A DNA stretch of 64,000 nt from Neoarius graeffei (Eukaryota > Chordata > Actinopteri > Siluriformes > Ariidae), in contig NC_083587.1 in NCBI RefSeq assembly GCF_027579695.1, forward strand, positions 57,080,238-57,144,237, given 5' to 3'. The notes beneath the pieces are model-generated. The model saw only the letters and a program-made list of their open reading frames with translations. It did not search any database and was not told where the DNA came from. The translations under genes were made by a program, and so were the position numbers. Numbering within the stretch: the first letter of the stretch is position 1; each line of letters starts with the position of its first letter. Below are positions 21,306 to 32,711 of this stretch, in pieces.

Positions 21306-21684
21306 TGTCCACCCTGTCATGGAAGGCTTGCTGACAGGATGGACAATGGCAGGGTGGACATTTTTGGCCAACATTAGCATTTAATGAGCACATGGTCGAC
21401 CTTCAGTTAGCAACATGATTCAGTTAGCAAGGTGACTGTGTACTGTTTTACAAATATATTTTGAATTTCTGAAAGGTTTTTATATTAATTGATATTTCAC
21501 TATGACAGAGTGGACATGTTAAGCTTGACAACATCCGACTACACACATAATATGATGAAAATTACTAAATATAAGCCACTGTTTCAGCATCTATTGAAGA
21601 AAGACAAAATGATGGTAGTGATGTCACTGAAAACATCAGGGGGTTTCTTAAAGGGGCAGTTGCCCCATAATGACAGGGTGGACA
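21306..21684. repeat. TGACAGGGTGGACA motif cluster (unit 3 right side)
   Basis: Copies are at 21306-21319 (inverted), 21332-21345, 21347-21360, 21503-21516 and 21671-21684, three of them with one change. Same layout as 25-401. Confidence 0.65.
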
Positions 21685-22229
21685 GCAATTTCAAGTACAC
21701 GCGCAAAATGTTCAATATTATTATGAAAATAGAATATACATGATCAAAAAATTCATTTTATCAAATAAATTGTTGTGGACAATAAAACTATGATTTTTTT
21801 TATTTATTTAGTCTCATTTAACCACTTATTACACATACTGTACGGTAGTTAGCAGAGCAGTGTGTGGGACATGCCAAAACCACGTACATCCAATGAAAAA
21901 AAATGGTATAAAATGAAGGAAACACATTTCAAGAGACTTAGCATTGTACTGATATGTGTGTAAATGTTTGTCCATTTATAATAAGACCTCAGAGTTTCAT
22001 TAGTCTGCTACATTTTCATGATGACTGAGTGATTCTGATGAGGACACCAAAGGCACTTAATAGTGATATTGACTCTACAGCACAAAGAGTCAGCATAGCA
22101 AAGAAACAAAAGGAATTATTGAGCGTAACAACCTCTCAAGCATATCTTCTATAGTAAATGTGTGCTATGTGAGTTTGTGTATATCCTCCAAAATGGCCGA
22201 CTTCCGGTTCAAAGCCTCATGCATAATAA
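21685..22229. other. Unassigned AT-rich stretch (unit 3 copy)
   Basis: Counterpart of 402-949. No gene is visible. Confidence 0.4.
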
Positions 22230-22805
22230 GCTATGACATCACTGTGCAAACGAAGAATTTTGCACCAAAACCCAGTAGCTTTCATTATGTTTTCTTTTTT
22301 TATTCTGAAAAGTGAACATAAGTTGAGGGCAGGGCTTTGTACAGGCCACTTGAGATCTTCAATATCAACCTTGGCATACCATGGAACTTGTTTTGTGCAC
22401 AGGGGCATTGTCGTGCGGGAACAGCTTCGGGCCACTTAGTTCTAGTGTAGGGAAATTGTAAAGCTACATCATACAGTATCAGTCAAAAGTTTGGACGCGC
22501 CTTCTAATTCAATGTTTTTTCTTTATTTTTATTAATTAAAAGTCACTTCATGTCTTGAAGTAATGATGGATGTCATTTCTCTTTACTTAGTTGAGCGGTT
22601 CTTGATATAATACTGTATGGATTACTACAGTTGTGGATGGAATAGGACTTTTACTGTCCTATTATTTACTATTTACAGTTTATGTCAAGCACATTCAGAA
22701 GGCAAGAAACTCATCCACTAATTAACTTTTGACGAGGCACACCTGTTAATTGAAAAGCATTCCAGGTGACTAGAAGAAGAAAAAAAAAAGAAAAAAACTT
22801 TATTC

Positions 22806-22806
<1 letters not shown>

Positions 22807-22838
<32 letters not shown>

Positions 22839-25800
22839 TCGTGGGGACTGGTGCAATGTGGATTGGGTGGCAGTCGAAGGCAGGGGCCTCGACGACCTGA
22901 TCCCCGGACACAGCGGCTGGCTGTTGGGACATGGAATGTCACTTCGCTGGGGGGGAAAGAGCCTGAGCTTGTGCGGGAGGTTGAGAGGTACCGGCTAGAG
23001 ATAGTCGGGCTCACCTCCACGCACAGCTTGGGCTCTGGAACCCAGCTCCTCAAGAGGGGCTGGACTCTCCACTTCTCTGGAGTCGCCCGTGGTGAGCGGC
23101 GGCGGGCTGGTGTGGGCTTGCTTATAGCTCCCCAGCTCAGCCGCCATGTGTTGGAGTTTACCCCAGTGAACGAGAGGGTCGCCTCGCTGCGCCTTCGGAT
23201 TGGGGAGAGGGCTCTTGCTGTTGTTTGTGCCTATGGCCCAAATAGCAGTATAGAGTATCCGGCCTTCTTGGAGTCCCTGGGAGAGGTACTGAGGAGTGCT
23301 CAGACTGGGGACTCCATTGTGTTACTGGGGGACTTCAATGCTCACGTGGGAGATGACAGTGACACCTGGAGGGGCGTGGTTGGGAGGAACGGCCTCCCCG
23401 ATCTGAACCCGAGTGGTGTTTTGTTATTGGACTTCTGTGCTAGTCACGGTTTGTCCATAACGAACACCATGTTCGAGCATAGGGGTGTCCATAAGTGCAC
23501 GTGGCACCAGGACACCTTAGGTCGGAGGTCAATGATAGACTTTGTAGTCGTTTCATCTGATCTCCGGCCCTATGTCTTGGACACTCGGGTGAAGAGAGGG
23601 GCTGAGCTGTCAACTGATCACCACCTGGTGGTGAGTTGGATCCGCTGGCGGAGGAGGAAGCTGGACAGACCTGGCAGGCCCAAACGTATGGTGAGGGTCT
23701 GCTGGGAACGTCTGGCCGAGCACTCTGTCGGGGAGGTCTTTAACTCCCACCTCCGGGAGAGCTTTTCCCAGCTTCCGAGGGAGGCGGGGGATATTGAGTC
23801 TGAGTGGACCATGTTCTCTACCTCCATTGTGGACGCAGCTGTTCGGAGCTGTGGCCGCAAGGTCTCCGGTGCCTGTCGTGGCGGCAATCCCCGAACCCGG
23901 TGGTGGACACCGGAAGTAAGGGATGCCGTCAAGCTGAAGAAGGAGTCCTATCGGGCCATGTTAACCTCCAGGACTCCCGAGGCAGCTGACAGGTATCGGC
24001 AGGCCAGGCGTGCTGCAGCTCGGGCAGTTGCGGAGGCAAAAACTCGGAACTGGGAGGAGTTCGGGGAGGCCATGGAGAAGGACTATCGGTCGGCCTCGAA
24101 GAAATTCTGGCAAACCGTCCGGCGCCTCAGGAGGGGGAAGCAGTACTCTGCCAACACTGTTTACAGTGCGGGTGGGGAGCTGTTGACCTCGACTGGGGAC
24201 ATTGTCAGGCGGTGGAAGGAATACTTTGAGGATCTCCTCAATCCCACCGTCATGTCTTCCACTGAGGAGACTGAGGCTGATGACTCAGAGGTGGACTCGT
24301 CCATTACCCAAGCCGAAGTCACTGAGGTGGTTTGCAAGCTCCTCGGTGGCAAGGCACCGGGGGTGGATGAGATCCGCCCTGAGTATCTCAAGTCTCTGGA
24401 TGTTGTGGGGCTGTCTTGGTTGACACGCCTCTGCAACATCGCGTGGCGGTCAGGGACAGTGCCTCTGGAGTGGCAGACTGGGGTGGTGGTCCCTCTTTTT
24501 AAGAAAGGGGACCGGAGAGTGTGCCCCAATTATAGGGGAATCACACTTCTCAGCCTCCCAGGGAAGGTTTACTCCAGGGTACTGGAGAGGAGAATTCGAC
24601 CAATAGTCGAACCTCGGATCCAGGAGGAACAATGCGGTTTTCGTCCTGGTCGCGGAACACTGGACCAGCTCTATACCCTTCATAGGGTGCTCGAGGGTTC
24701 ATGGGAGTTTGCCCAACCAGTCCACATGTGCTTTGTGGATCTGGAGAAGGCATTCGACCGTGTCCCCCGTAGTATTCTGTGGGGGGTGCTTCGGGAGTAT
24801 GGGGTTCGGGGCTCTTTGCTAAGGGCTGTCCGGTCCCTGTACGAACGGAGCAGGAGTCTGGTTCGCATTGCCGGCAGTAAGTCAGACCTGTTCCCAGTGC
24901 ATGTTGGACTCCGGCAGGGCTGCCCTTTGTCACCGGTTCTGTTCATAATTTTTATGGACAGAATTTCTAGGCGCAGCCAGGGGCCAGAAGGAATCCTGTT
25001 TGGGAACCACAGGATTTCATCTCTGCTTTTTGCGGATGATGTTGTCCTGTTGGCTTCTTCAAACCAGGACCTTCAGCATGCACTGGGGCGGTTTGCAGTC
25101 GAGTGTGAAGCGGCTGGGATGAGAATCAGCACCTCCAAGTCCGAGGCCATGGTTCTCGACCGGAAAAGGGTGGCTTGCCCTCTCCAGGTTGGTGGAGAAG
25201 TCCTGCCTCAAGTGGAGGAGTTTAAGTATCTCGGGATCTTGTTCACGAGTGAGGGAAGGATGGAGCGTGAGATCGACAGGCGGATCGGTGCAGCCTCCGC
25301 AGTGATGCGGTCGCTTTACCGGTCCGTTGTGGTGAAGAAGGAGCTGAGCCAAAAGGCGAAGCTCTCAATTTACCGGTCGATCTACGTTCCGACTCTCACC
25401 TATGGTCATGAGCTTTGGGTAATGACCGAAAGGACAAGATCGCGGATACAAGCGGCCGAAATGAGTTTCCTTCGCAGGGTGGCTGGGCGCTCCCTTAGAG
25501 ATAGGGTGAGAAGCACAGTCACTCGGGAGGAGCTCGGAGTAGAGCCGCTGCTGCTCCACATCGAGAGGAATCAGCTGAGGTGGCTCGGGCATCTTTTTCG
25601 GATGCCTCCTGGACGCCTCCCTGGGGAGGTGTTCCAGGCATGTCCCCCCGGGAGGAGGCCCCGGGGAAGACCCAGGACACGCTGGAGGGACTATGTCTCT
25701 CGGCTGGCCTGGGAACGCCTCGGTGTTCTTCCCGAGGAGCTGGCCGAGGTGTCTGGGGAAAGGGAAGTTTGGGCTTCCCTGCTTAGACTGCTGCCTCCGC

Positions 25801-25840
25801 GACCCGGTCCCGGATAAAGCGGAAGAAGACGAGACGAGAG
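22807..25840 (+). mobile_element. RTE-clade (Rex3-like) LINE insertion
   Basis: It is flanked by the 10-bp duplication actttattcg (22797-22806, 25841-25850). The 3' end is CCGGATAAAGCGGAAGAAGA followed by short GACGA repeats, the kind of tail RTE elements carry instead of poly(A). At the 5' junction a run of 30 T (22807-22836) precedes ATTCG and the element proper (about 22842). It is present only in unit 3, so it is younger than the duplication. The 5' end is probably shortened. Confidence 0.9.
22851..25817 (+). CDS. LINE endonuclease/reverse transcriptase, intact 988 codons
   Basis: An apurinic-type endonuclease comes first: TWNVTSL (27-33), [10 protein letters not shown] (158-167), [11 protein letters not shown] (227-237), STDHHLVV (254-261). 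The reverse transcriptase follows: [46 protein letters not shown] with the first catalytic Asp at 630, [11 protein letters not shown], and the FADD box at 727-730. The C-terminal region has [20 protein letters not shown] and a basic [16 protein letters not shown] segment, ending PPRPGPG. The frame is open throughout and every expected motif is in place, unlike all other transposon genes in this window. The coding region is GC-rich compared with its AT-rich surroundings. It makes cDNA by target-primed reverse transcription; whether it is still active cannot be told from sequence. Confidence 0.95.
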   Translation: MQCGLGGSRRQGPRRPDPRTQRLAVGTWNVTSLGGKEPELVREVERYRLEIVGLTSTHSLGSGTQLLKRGWTLHFSGVARGERRRAGVGLLIAPQLSRHVLEFTPVNERVASLRLRIGERALAVVCAYGPNSSIEYPAFLESLGEVLRSAQTGDSIVLLGDFNAHVGDDSDTWRGVVGRNGLPDLNPSGVLLLDFCASHGLSITNTMFEHRGVHKCTWHQDTLGRRSMIDFVVVSSDLRPYVLDTRVKRGAELSTDHHLVVSWIRWRRRKLDRPGRPKRMVRVCWERLAEHSVGEVFNSHLRESFSQLPREAGDIESEWTMFSTSIVDAAVRSCGRKVSGACRGGNPRTRWWTPEVRDAVKLKKESYRAMLTSRTPEAADRYRQARRAAARAVAEAKTRNWEEFGEAMEKDYRSASKKFWQTVRRLRRGKQYSANTVYSAGGELLTSTGDIVRRWKEYFEDLLNPTVMSSTEETEADDSEVDSSITQAEVTEVVCKLLGGKAPGVDEIRPEYLKSLDVVGLSWLTRLCNIAWRSGTVPLEWQTGVVVPLFKKGDRRVCPNYRGITLLSLPGKVYSRVLERRIRPIVEPRIQEEQCGFRPGRGTLDQLYTLHRVLEGSWEFAQPVHMCFVDLEKAFDRVPRSILWGVLREYGVRGSLLRAVRSLYERSRSLVRIAGSKSDLFPVHVGLRQGCPLSPVLFIIFMDRISRRSQGPEGILFGNHRISSLLFADDVVLLASSNQDLQHALGRFAVECEAAGMRISTSKSEAMVLDRKRVACPLQVGGEVLPQVEEFKYLGILFTSEGRMEREIDRRIGAASAVMRSLYRSVVVKKELSQKAKLSIYRSIYVPTLTYGHELWVMTERTRSRIQAAEMSFLRRVAGRSLRDRVRSTVTREELGVEPLLLHIERNQLRWLGHLFRMPPGRLPGEVFQACPPGRRPRGRPRTRWRDYVSRLAWERLGVLPEELAEVSGEREVWASLLRLLPPRPGPG

Positions 25841-26318
25841 ACTTTATTCGTCACATGCACACTTCAAGCACAGTGAAATTCATCCTCTGCATTTAACCCA
25901 TCTGAAGCAGTGAACGCACGCACACACTCAGAGCAGTGGGCAGCCACACCAGAGCACCCGGGGAGCAGTCAGGGGTTCGGTACCTTGCTCAAGGACACCT
26001 CAGCCCAAGGCCACCCCACGTGACCCTAACCTGCATGTCTTTGGGGGAAACCGGAGCACCCGGAGGAAACCCACGCAGACAACATGCAAACTCCACACAG
26101 AAAGGCCCTCGCCGGCCACTGGGTTCAAACCCGGAACCCTCTTGCTGTGAGGCAACCGTGCTAACCACTACACCACCGTGCTGCCCCATGACTACCTCAT
26201 GAAGCTGGTTAAGATAATGCCAATAGTGTGCAAAGCATCATCAAGGTAAATGCTGGTGACTATGCAGAATCTAAAATATGGAACATTTTGTTTTTAACAT
26301 TTTTTTTGTTTACTACAC

Positions 26319-26382
<64 letters not shown>

Positions 26383-26937
26383 TATTTCGTAGTTTTGAGA
26401 CCTTCAGTATTGTTCTACGATGTAGAAAATAGCCAAATACAGAAAACCTATGAATGAACAAGTAGGCATTGTCAAACTTTTGACTGGTACTGTATATGAC
26501 ATTCTATACAACTGTGTGTTTGCATCTTTGTGGCAACATTTTAGGAAAGAACCACATATGTGTTCAAGTATCCACAAATTTTTGACCATATAGTGTAGTT
26601 ATCCTCATCTCTTCGGGAATAAAAGCTGCAGTTTTTTTTCTCAGTTCACTAAATTGCCTGATGTAATAAAGCTTGAAATGTTTAAAGTACTAAGAAAGAC
26701 CAAGCATGCAACGTTATCCACATGCTCACACTAAGGATGAGCAAAAACCTCATTTGCTTTACTTTCACCTAATAAGAGAGTTTTAAAGGCATAACGTGAA
26801 GAAAATATCCTAAACATTCTGAACTCTTATGGGTTCTTTGATTGCCTCTCTGGGGAAACCATTAAAGGTCCAATGTAGAACCCAGTAATAGTAATAAACA
26901 AACCAGCAAATGCCATGCTAGTCAAATCCCAGAGTAC

Positions 26938-27158
26938 CAAGCTTTGATGATGTTCCGCTACAACAGTCTATCAGCCATAAGTACCTTTATTTCATCATTG
27001 TCATCAAGTCCGTTGTTAGTGTGCCGCTCCCACCAGTTCACATTGAGGGCCATCGTGAGCATGTGTAGCACCCATCTATCTATCTTCTTGGACAGTTGTT
27101 GAGTCAGGGTCCACGTCACTGAGCCGTAGTGTAGAATGGATTCCACAATCTTGATCAA
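26938..27158 (-). pseudogene. LINE RT C-terminal fragment (unit 3 copy)
   Basis: Counterpart of 3095-3334 with its 3' side lost in a deletion of about 160 bp that joins CCCAGAG to TACCAAGC near 26934. Confidence 0.55.
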
Positions 27159-27211
27159 ACGTCATTCGTAGCTCCTAATTCCTCTTTAAACAGTTGTAGT
27201 TTCCCTTCTTG

Positions 27212-27810
27212 TGCATTTCATACCTTGTGGTCTTGACCTTTTTCTTGTTTCATGTTTTGAATTGATTTACAGCGTCAATCCTGAGATTGAGATGCTGACC
27301 TCTTCTCCTCAGACCTCCCTGATCCATCCTGATGCCCTATGTCTGGTCGGAGTCTCATCACATCGCTCCTGTGGAGGACGGCCCCATATGGACAGTTGAA
27401 AGTCACACTTGGAAGATGCTCTGGACCTTCCAATGCTCTTATAGCCGAGGACTACAGCTGACTTGCTAACTTTAGGACTGCAGTTGTCATGAACAGTTTT
27501 GCACTCAAGTTTCCATCAACTGAAGAGTTATAACATCAACAAAACTGACTTTGTGTTAAAACTGTTAATGTTATAGTCATGTTGTCTGTTGTCACCGAAA
27601 TGAGAATGGGTTTCATTTTGAGTCTGGTTCCTCTCAAGGTTTCTTCATGTCGTCTGAGGGAGTTTTTCCTTGCCACCGTCGCCACTGGCTTGCTTATTGG
27701 GGATAGATTAGGGATAAAATTAGCTTATGTTTAAAGTCATTCAAATTCTGTAAAGCTGCTTTGCAACAATGTCTATTGTTAAAAGCGCTATAAAAATAAA
27801 CTTGACTTGA
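27212..27810 (+). repeat. Common fish interspersed repeat (unit 3 copy)
   Basis: Same as 3390-3995. Confidence 0.6.
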
Positions 27811-29250
27811 CACTGGATGATGTTGACTTGTGTTTTGGTTCCAGCTCTGAAGGTCAAGCCCAAGTCAAGGATAAGCCTCAGTAGAGACCCCATGATGACG
27901 TCCTGCTCTTGCCCATACACTTCTGTTCCATATGATGTAAATCAGGAGAGCACACTTGAGGTTGTTGCCTTGCTTTGTGTGTCCCGTTTTAATGTCTTAA
28001 AGCTACTATTAATTACCCTAGTCCTGGGTTATGACTAAACTGCAACCGGTGGTGAGTCACAGGTCCAGGAGGACTTGAGTATTGGCAAAAGTGGAGTTAC
28101 CCCTTAAATCACTGTTGCTCCCAGGTCTGCTCTGACCCTGAGTGGTAGCACCTGCCTGGGTTCCAGCTATGGGTTAAATAGTACATTACCAATAAGGCGC
28201 TGGCAGCAGGGCACTTTTCGGTGCAATGTGGCAAATGAACCCAACAGGGTCAATGGCACACCACCTGATGGCATGCGGAAGAGCCACTCAAATGGCCAAC
28301 GGACGGCATCACTCAGCAAGTCAGTTGTCACTGTGGGACAACTTCCATACCCATCAGGTCTGCGTGCACCAAATGGCATCAGGTCTGGAGGTCCAGAGAG
28401 ACAATACGACAGGGGCACGACATCACTTGTCTTACCTTACTGTGCAAGGTGCTTCAGTAGGAAAGGAGAAGCAGTCTGGTGCGGGGCGGGCCTCATGGCC
28501 CATTTGCGTTTCTGCCCATCCATTCTGGCTAGCGATGGACAGCCACCAACAACAATTAATTACCCAAAAACTTAATAGCAGCAAGGAAGCTCTAGCAAGA
28601 AGCGCTGCCATCTTTAGCATCATGTTTGGCCTTCATGAAATACAACAGCACACATGCAAATTGTACAAAACTTGTTTATTACAAAAAAAGTGTATCAATA
28701 ATGATCAATTTGACATTTACAACAAGCATTTGCTTTGGCAGTACGTAGAAAATACACGCAACTCCTAACAAATATGTCACTATACTCAAGTTTTCTTCAT
28801 TTGTTAATTTACATTTTTCCACAAAATTGACATGTATTAAAAAAAAACCCACACAATATTGACAAACATCCATCCCCATGTCAACAAGGGTGAAATTTAA
28901 ATGAAGATTAATCTCAAACTTAATCATGTGACGTCATCATTCACCACTATGCATATAGTAGCATATAGGCTACTTTTGGATTAAATTACACTTTAACAAT
29001 GCTAGATAAGCAAGCTAGCTACCTATACAAAGAACTACAATAATACAGGTTTAGCCATCATTAATAATTCAAGAGCAGCTTCCTGATGTTAACTCACTGA
29101 TCAAGTTCACTGTTCAGCTAGCTAAACTTATGTAACCTGTTTTCCCATCACATGATCTAGTTTGTGATGAAATTCTGATGTTTGGTAAAATCAGGACGTA
29201 CTTTAAATTGGCAGTGTATAAGAATACAAGTGGAAAGGCTGGACTTTGGT
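27811..29250. other. Unassigned duplicated sequence (unit 3 copy)
   Basis: Counterpart of 3996-5430, including the 180-codon ORF at 28226-28768. No recognisable gene. Confidence 0.4.
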
Positions 29251-29545
29251 TTTTTGTAGTCAAAAGATAATTTTCCCCAGGATAATAAAAATTCTCAAAA
29301 CAATTAAAAAAAAAAAGTCTGGCTAGGTTTCTTCACTACATAGATGCGCATTAGATCATATCATAACCTCAATCCTTCTTAACCTCGGTATATGGTTTTA
29401 AAAAAAAACAACAGCATTTTAGCCCATAGTGTTGGAGCCATTCAGCAGGTGAACTTAAGAAAAATGATAAATCAGTCCAGCAGGATAAATAAGTTAATGT
29501 CCTTTCCCGTGAGTGAGTGCAGAAACGAGCACATGGTCCGTATTA

Positions 29546-31535
29546 TTAGAACTTGCAGCAGTACCCACAGCCTTTATTCTTACAGCAGTTGCAGCAGTAA
29601 AAGCACAGAGAGAGGTGGCTCTGACGCTTTGTTCTGAACAGCACCTGGGGAGAAAAAACAACCCCGTGAAGCTTTAAATGACTCAGCCTTTTTTCAACTT
29701 GTCTTAGGACGAGTGTTAAGGATTTACAGTGATTTAGGCCCATTATTGAAATGAACTAATTTTGATCATAATTTTGCCTTTGAAGACACCAGTAACAGTA
29801 ATAACAGTTTTTATAGAGTTAAGGATCAGAAATGATAATCACCCGCAGCCATTGGCAGCAAACTAAAGACAAGAGAAATTCAACATCACACCAAATTATT
29901 ACCGGTGAGCCAAAACATGTTTGCTAGAATGACAATTGCATCTTTAGAAAGTCCTTTAGAAACTGCTCTGTTGAGCTAGCATAGATTTAAACATGCAAAC
30001 CCTTGCTTTGATTCAGCTAGTGAGTCAGAGTTTTCAAATACTCTCAGTTTACAAGAGTCACATGAAAAATCCAGTCAAAAATTTCAAGTTCAAAACAGTT
30101 GGAGGTTAGGTGCCTTGCTCAAGGGCACTTCAGGGAATTGAACCAGCAACCTTGTGGTCCAAAAGCTGCTTCTCTAACCATTAGGATGTGGCTTCCTTGT
30201 TTGAGCAGCTTTATTCACATTTACACATGGGGCTAAACCACCAGATATCATGTTGAGTAAGTACATGGTGATTAGTACCTCAGGACTCGTCTCCTTCGCC
30301 AAATCCAATGTTGCAGCCACGCCCTGATCCAGATTCTGAGGTGCGTCGCTTTCCGCTGGTTCCTCAAGCCGTACCTGAGGATCGAAAGCAAAATTTAATG
30401 AAATTCAGTTTTAATTCCATTACTTATGTGAAGTGGCATGACATAAAAATACAAATTAAATCTAATTTCAAATTTGTGTAAAAGTAAAAAGGAATAAAAA
30501 ACAATTAAAATATTTAAAAAAAGGTTTGACATGATTTAAAGGAATTGAATAAATACATTTCCTTAAAACAAGAAACTACAAGTTTAAATTCTCATTTAAG
30601 TTTTTAATATTAATAAATATTTTTTTTTAAATGAGGCTATCAATCATTCTGTACGCAAATATATAAAAACAGCTATATATGTATTTAATGTAATCAAATA
30701 ATTAAACAAGATATTGCAATGAACAAATTATATGCAAATAAACACTTAAATGGAAAAAAAAAAAAAACACACTACCGTTCAAAAGTTTGGGGTCACCCAG
30801 ACAATTTTGTGTTTTCCATGAAAAGTCACACTTTTATTTACCACCATAAGTTGTAAAATGAATAGAAAATATAGTCAAGACATTTTTCTGGCCATTTTGA
30901 GCATTTAATCGACCCCACAAATGTGATGCTCCAGAAACTCAATCTGCTCAAAGGAAGGTCAGTTTTATAGCTTCTCTAAAGAGCTAAACTGTTTTCAGCT
31001 GTGCTAACATGGTTGTACAAGGGTTTTCTAATCATCCATTAGCCTTCTGAGGCAATGAGCAAACACATTGTACCATTAGAACACTGGAGTGAGAGTTGCT
31101 GGAAATGGGCCTCTATACACCTATGGAGATATTGCACCAAAAACCAGACATTTGCAGCTAGAATAGTCATTTAGCACATTAGCAATGTATAGAGTGGATT
31201 TCTGATTAGTTTAAAGTGATCATTGAAAAGAACAGTGCTTTTCTTTCAAAAATAAGGACATTTCAAAGTGACCCCAAACTTTTGAACAGTAGTGTATTTT
31301 TAGAAAATACTTAAAATTAAATAAAATATAAACACATGCTTAAATTTAAAAAAAAGTTCTACTTTTAATGTGATTATGAAAAATAACTTTATTTTAAAGT
31401 GTTAATGTGTAAACAGGATATTAAAGGGAAAGTGATGTTTACCTCAGACTCTGGGAAAGGAACAGCTGCACTCTGGAGCGCGCAGACGCACATGAGGATG
31501 ATGGTGACGGCGCGCGCGATGCTCATTGGCTTCAT
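29546..31535 (-). CDS. hamp: Hepcidin copy B (three exons), all eight cysteines
   Basis: Coding exons are 31443-31535, 30279-30374 and 29546-29644, phase-0 GT/AG introns of 1068 and 634 bp, 95 aa. The signal peptide is the same as in copy A, followed by an acidic prodomain, RTKR at 67-70, and the 25-residue mature peptide beginning QSHLSLC. Mature cysteines are at 7, 10, 11, 13, 14, 19, 22 and 23, the spacing known for hepcidin-25, so four disulfides can form. It differs from copy A at mature residue 11 (Cys versus Tyr) and at one prodomain residue (Ala versus Val). It lies 23.8 kb from copy A in the same orientation. The usf2-like exon is upstream on the same strand. Expected role: secreted iron regulator acting on ferroportin, with possible antimicrobial activity. 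Confidence 0.96.
30103..30190. repeat. SINE-like fragment in hepcidin B intron 2
   Basis: Duplicate of 6283-6365. Confidence 0.5.
30770..31294. mobile_element. Tc1-type MITE in hepcidin B intron 1
   Basis: Same insertion as 6954-7478, with matching TIRs and no coding capacity. Confidence 0.85.
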
Positions 31536-31714
31536 TTTGTTTTTTGTTGTTTTTAATCAGTCGTCCCTTCAGAGTCGTTTAAAATAAATGTAAGAACTTT
31601 CACTAACTTTTTTTTGCTCCTGTTTCGGAGAAGGTTCTTCTGTAAAGCTTCCTCTGCTCCTCTCAGACTCCCTCTGCGTCTCCTGGCGACCTGAAAACTT
31701 CGCGCGCCGCGCTG

Positions 31715-31723
31715 CTATTTATG
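31715..31723 (-). promoter_or_regulatory. Hepcidin B TATA box
   Basis: CATAAATAG on the minus strand, about 180 bp before the ATG, with the CCCCGCCCC GC box just upstream. Similarity to copy A ends at about 31838, some 115 bp upstream of the TATA box. Confidence 0.6.
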
Positions 31724-31967
31724 CGCGCGCTGTTTTCGCTACACAAGCCCCGCCCCTTCCCGCTAAGCGCGTGCTTGCGAAACCCAGTATGATTTCCAGT
31801 TCAATCTGAGTTTAAAAGAAAAAAAGTTTAAAGTTTAATCACATTTAAAATAATGTTTTTTATTCATTTAAAGTAATCTGTCATTATTACTGCTTTGTTT
31901 GTTTGCTTGTTTACATTAAATTGTGTTTTAATCTATTTTAATTTTAAATTATCTGATTTCATCTGGG

Positions 31968-32345
31968 GGCGGCACGGTGGTGTAGTGGTTAGCGCTGTCG
32001 CCTCACAGCAAGAAGGTCCGGGTTCGAGCCCCGTGGCCGGCGAGGGCCTTTCTGTGTGGAGTTTGCATGTTCTCCCCGTGTCCGCGTGGGTTTCCTCCGG
32101 GTGCTCCGGTTTCCCCCACAGTCCAAAGACATGCAGGTTAGGTTGACTGGTGACTCTGAATTGACCGTAGGTGTGAATGTGAGTGTGAATGGTTGTCTGT
32201 GTCTATGTGTCAGCCCTGTGATGACCTGGCGACTTGTCCAGGGTGTACCCCGCCTTTCGCCCGTAGTCAGCTGGGATAGGCTCCAGCTTGCCTGCGACCC
32301 TGTAGAAGGATAAAGCGGCTAGAGATAATGAGATGAGATGAGAAT
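31968..32345 (+). mobile_element. Type-1 SINE, full length
   Basis: Head GGCGGCACGGTGGTGTAGTG, box B GGTTCGAGCCC, tail AGAGATAATGAGATGAGATG. TSD gatttcatctgg flanks it (about 31955 and 32346). Confidence 0.9.
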
Positions 32346-32711
32346 GATTTCATCTGGGTCGCAGGCAAGCTGGAGCCTATCCCAGCTGACTACGGGCGAA
32401 AGGCGGGGTACACCCTGGACAAGTCGCCAGGTCATCACAGGGTTGACACATAGAGTGCGTTCATGTGCTATGGGAATTATGGTAGATAATTATGGCTGGG
32501 ATAGGCTCCAGCTTGCCTGCGACCCTGTAGAAGGATAAAGCGGCTAGAGATAATGAGATGAGATGAGAATGATTTCATCTGGGTGGCAGGCAAGCTGGAG
32601 CCTATCCCAGCTGACTACGGGCGAAAGGCGGGGTACACCCTGGACAAGTCGCCAGGTCATCACAGGGCTGACACATAGAGTGCGTTCATGTGCTATGGGA
32701 ATTATGGTAAA
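32262..32711. repeat. Local tandem duplication, about 225 bp x 2
   Basis: The block from the SINE tail through GATTTCATCTGGGT, an inverted SINE fragment and GAGTGCGTTCATGTGCTATG is repeated with a period of about 225 bp (for example GATTTCATCT at 32346 and 32571). Confidence 0.75.

Larger units (their letters stand above)
22773..26188 (-). mobile_element. Type-2 SINE split by a LINE (unit 3)
   Basis: The tail end is at 22773-22806 and the rest at 25841-26188. The LINE lies between, in the ACTTTATTCG of the SINE tail. The head has a small deletion (GTCTTTGGGGGAAACCGG). Confidence 0.8.
22474..26492. mobile_element. Non-autonomous Tc1-type element (unit 3 copy)
   Basis: Ends cagtatcagtcaaaagttt and aaacttttgactggtactg, flanked by TA. 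It contains the type-2 SINE, which contains the LINE. A TA microsatellite is at 26322-26376. Confidence 0.8.
22230..26597 (-). mobile_element. Tc1-like transposon relic with nested elements (unit 3)
   Basis: Same relic as 950-2626. Transposase fragments are at about 22435-22310 (VDIEDLKWPVQSPALNL on the minus strand) and the terminal part is at 26500-26597. It is the outermost layer of a four-deep nest. Confidence 0.7.
17573..31838. repeat. Segmental duplication unit 3 (complete, with hepcidin B)
   Basis: It runs from the THAP exon to the hepcidin B promoter. It lacks the unit 2 foldback element and the unit 1 SINE, and gained an RTE-type LINE. Similarity to units 1 and 2 looks very high by eye, which suggests a young duplication. 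Confidence 0.9.

Noticed and set aside
23618-25786. Several long ORFs on both strands inside the LINE
   Set aside because: Shadows of the 988-codon frame in GC-rich sequence.
31980-32040. tRNA-like boxes A and B in the SINE heads
   Set aside because: They are tRNA-derived promoters of SINEs; the cloverleaf is not kept, so no tRNA gene is called.
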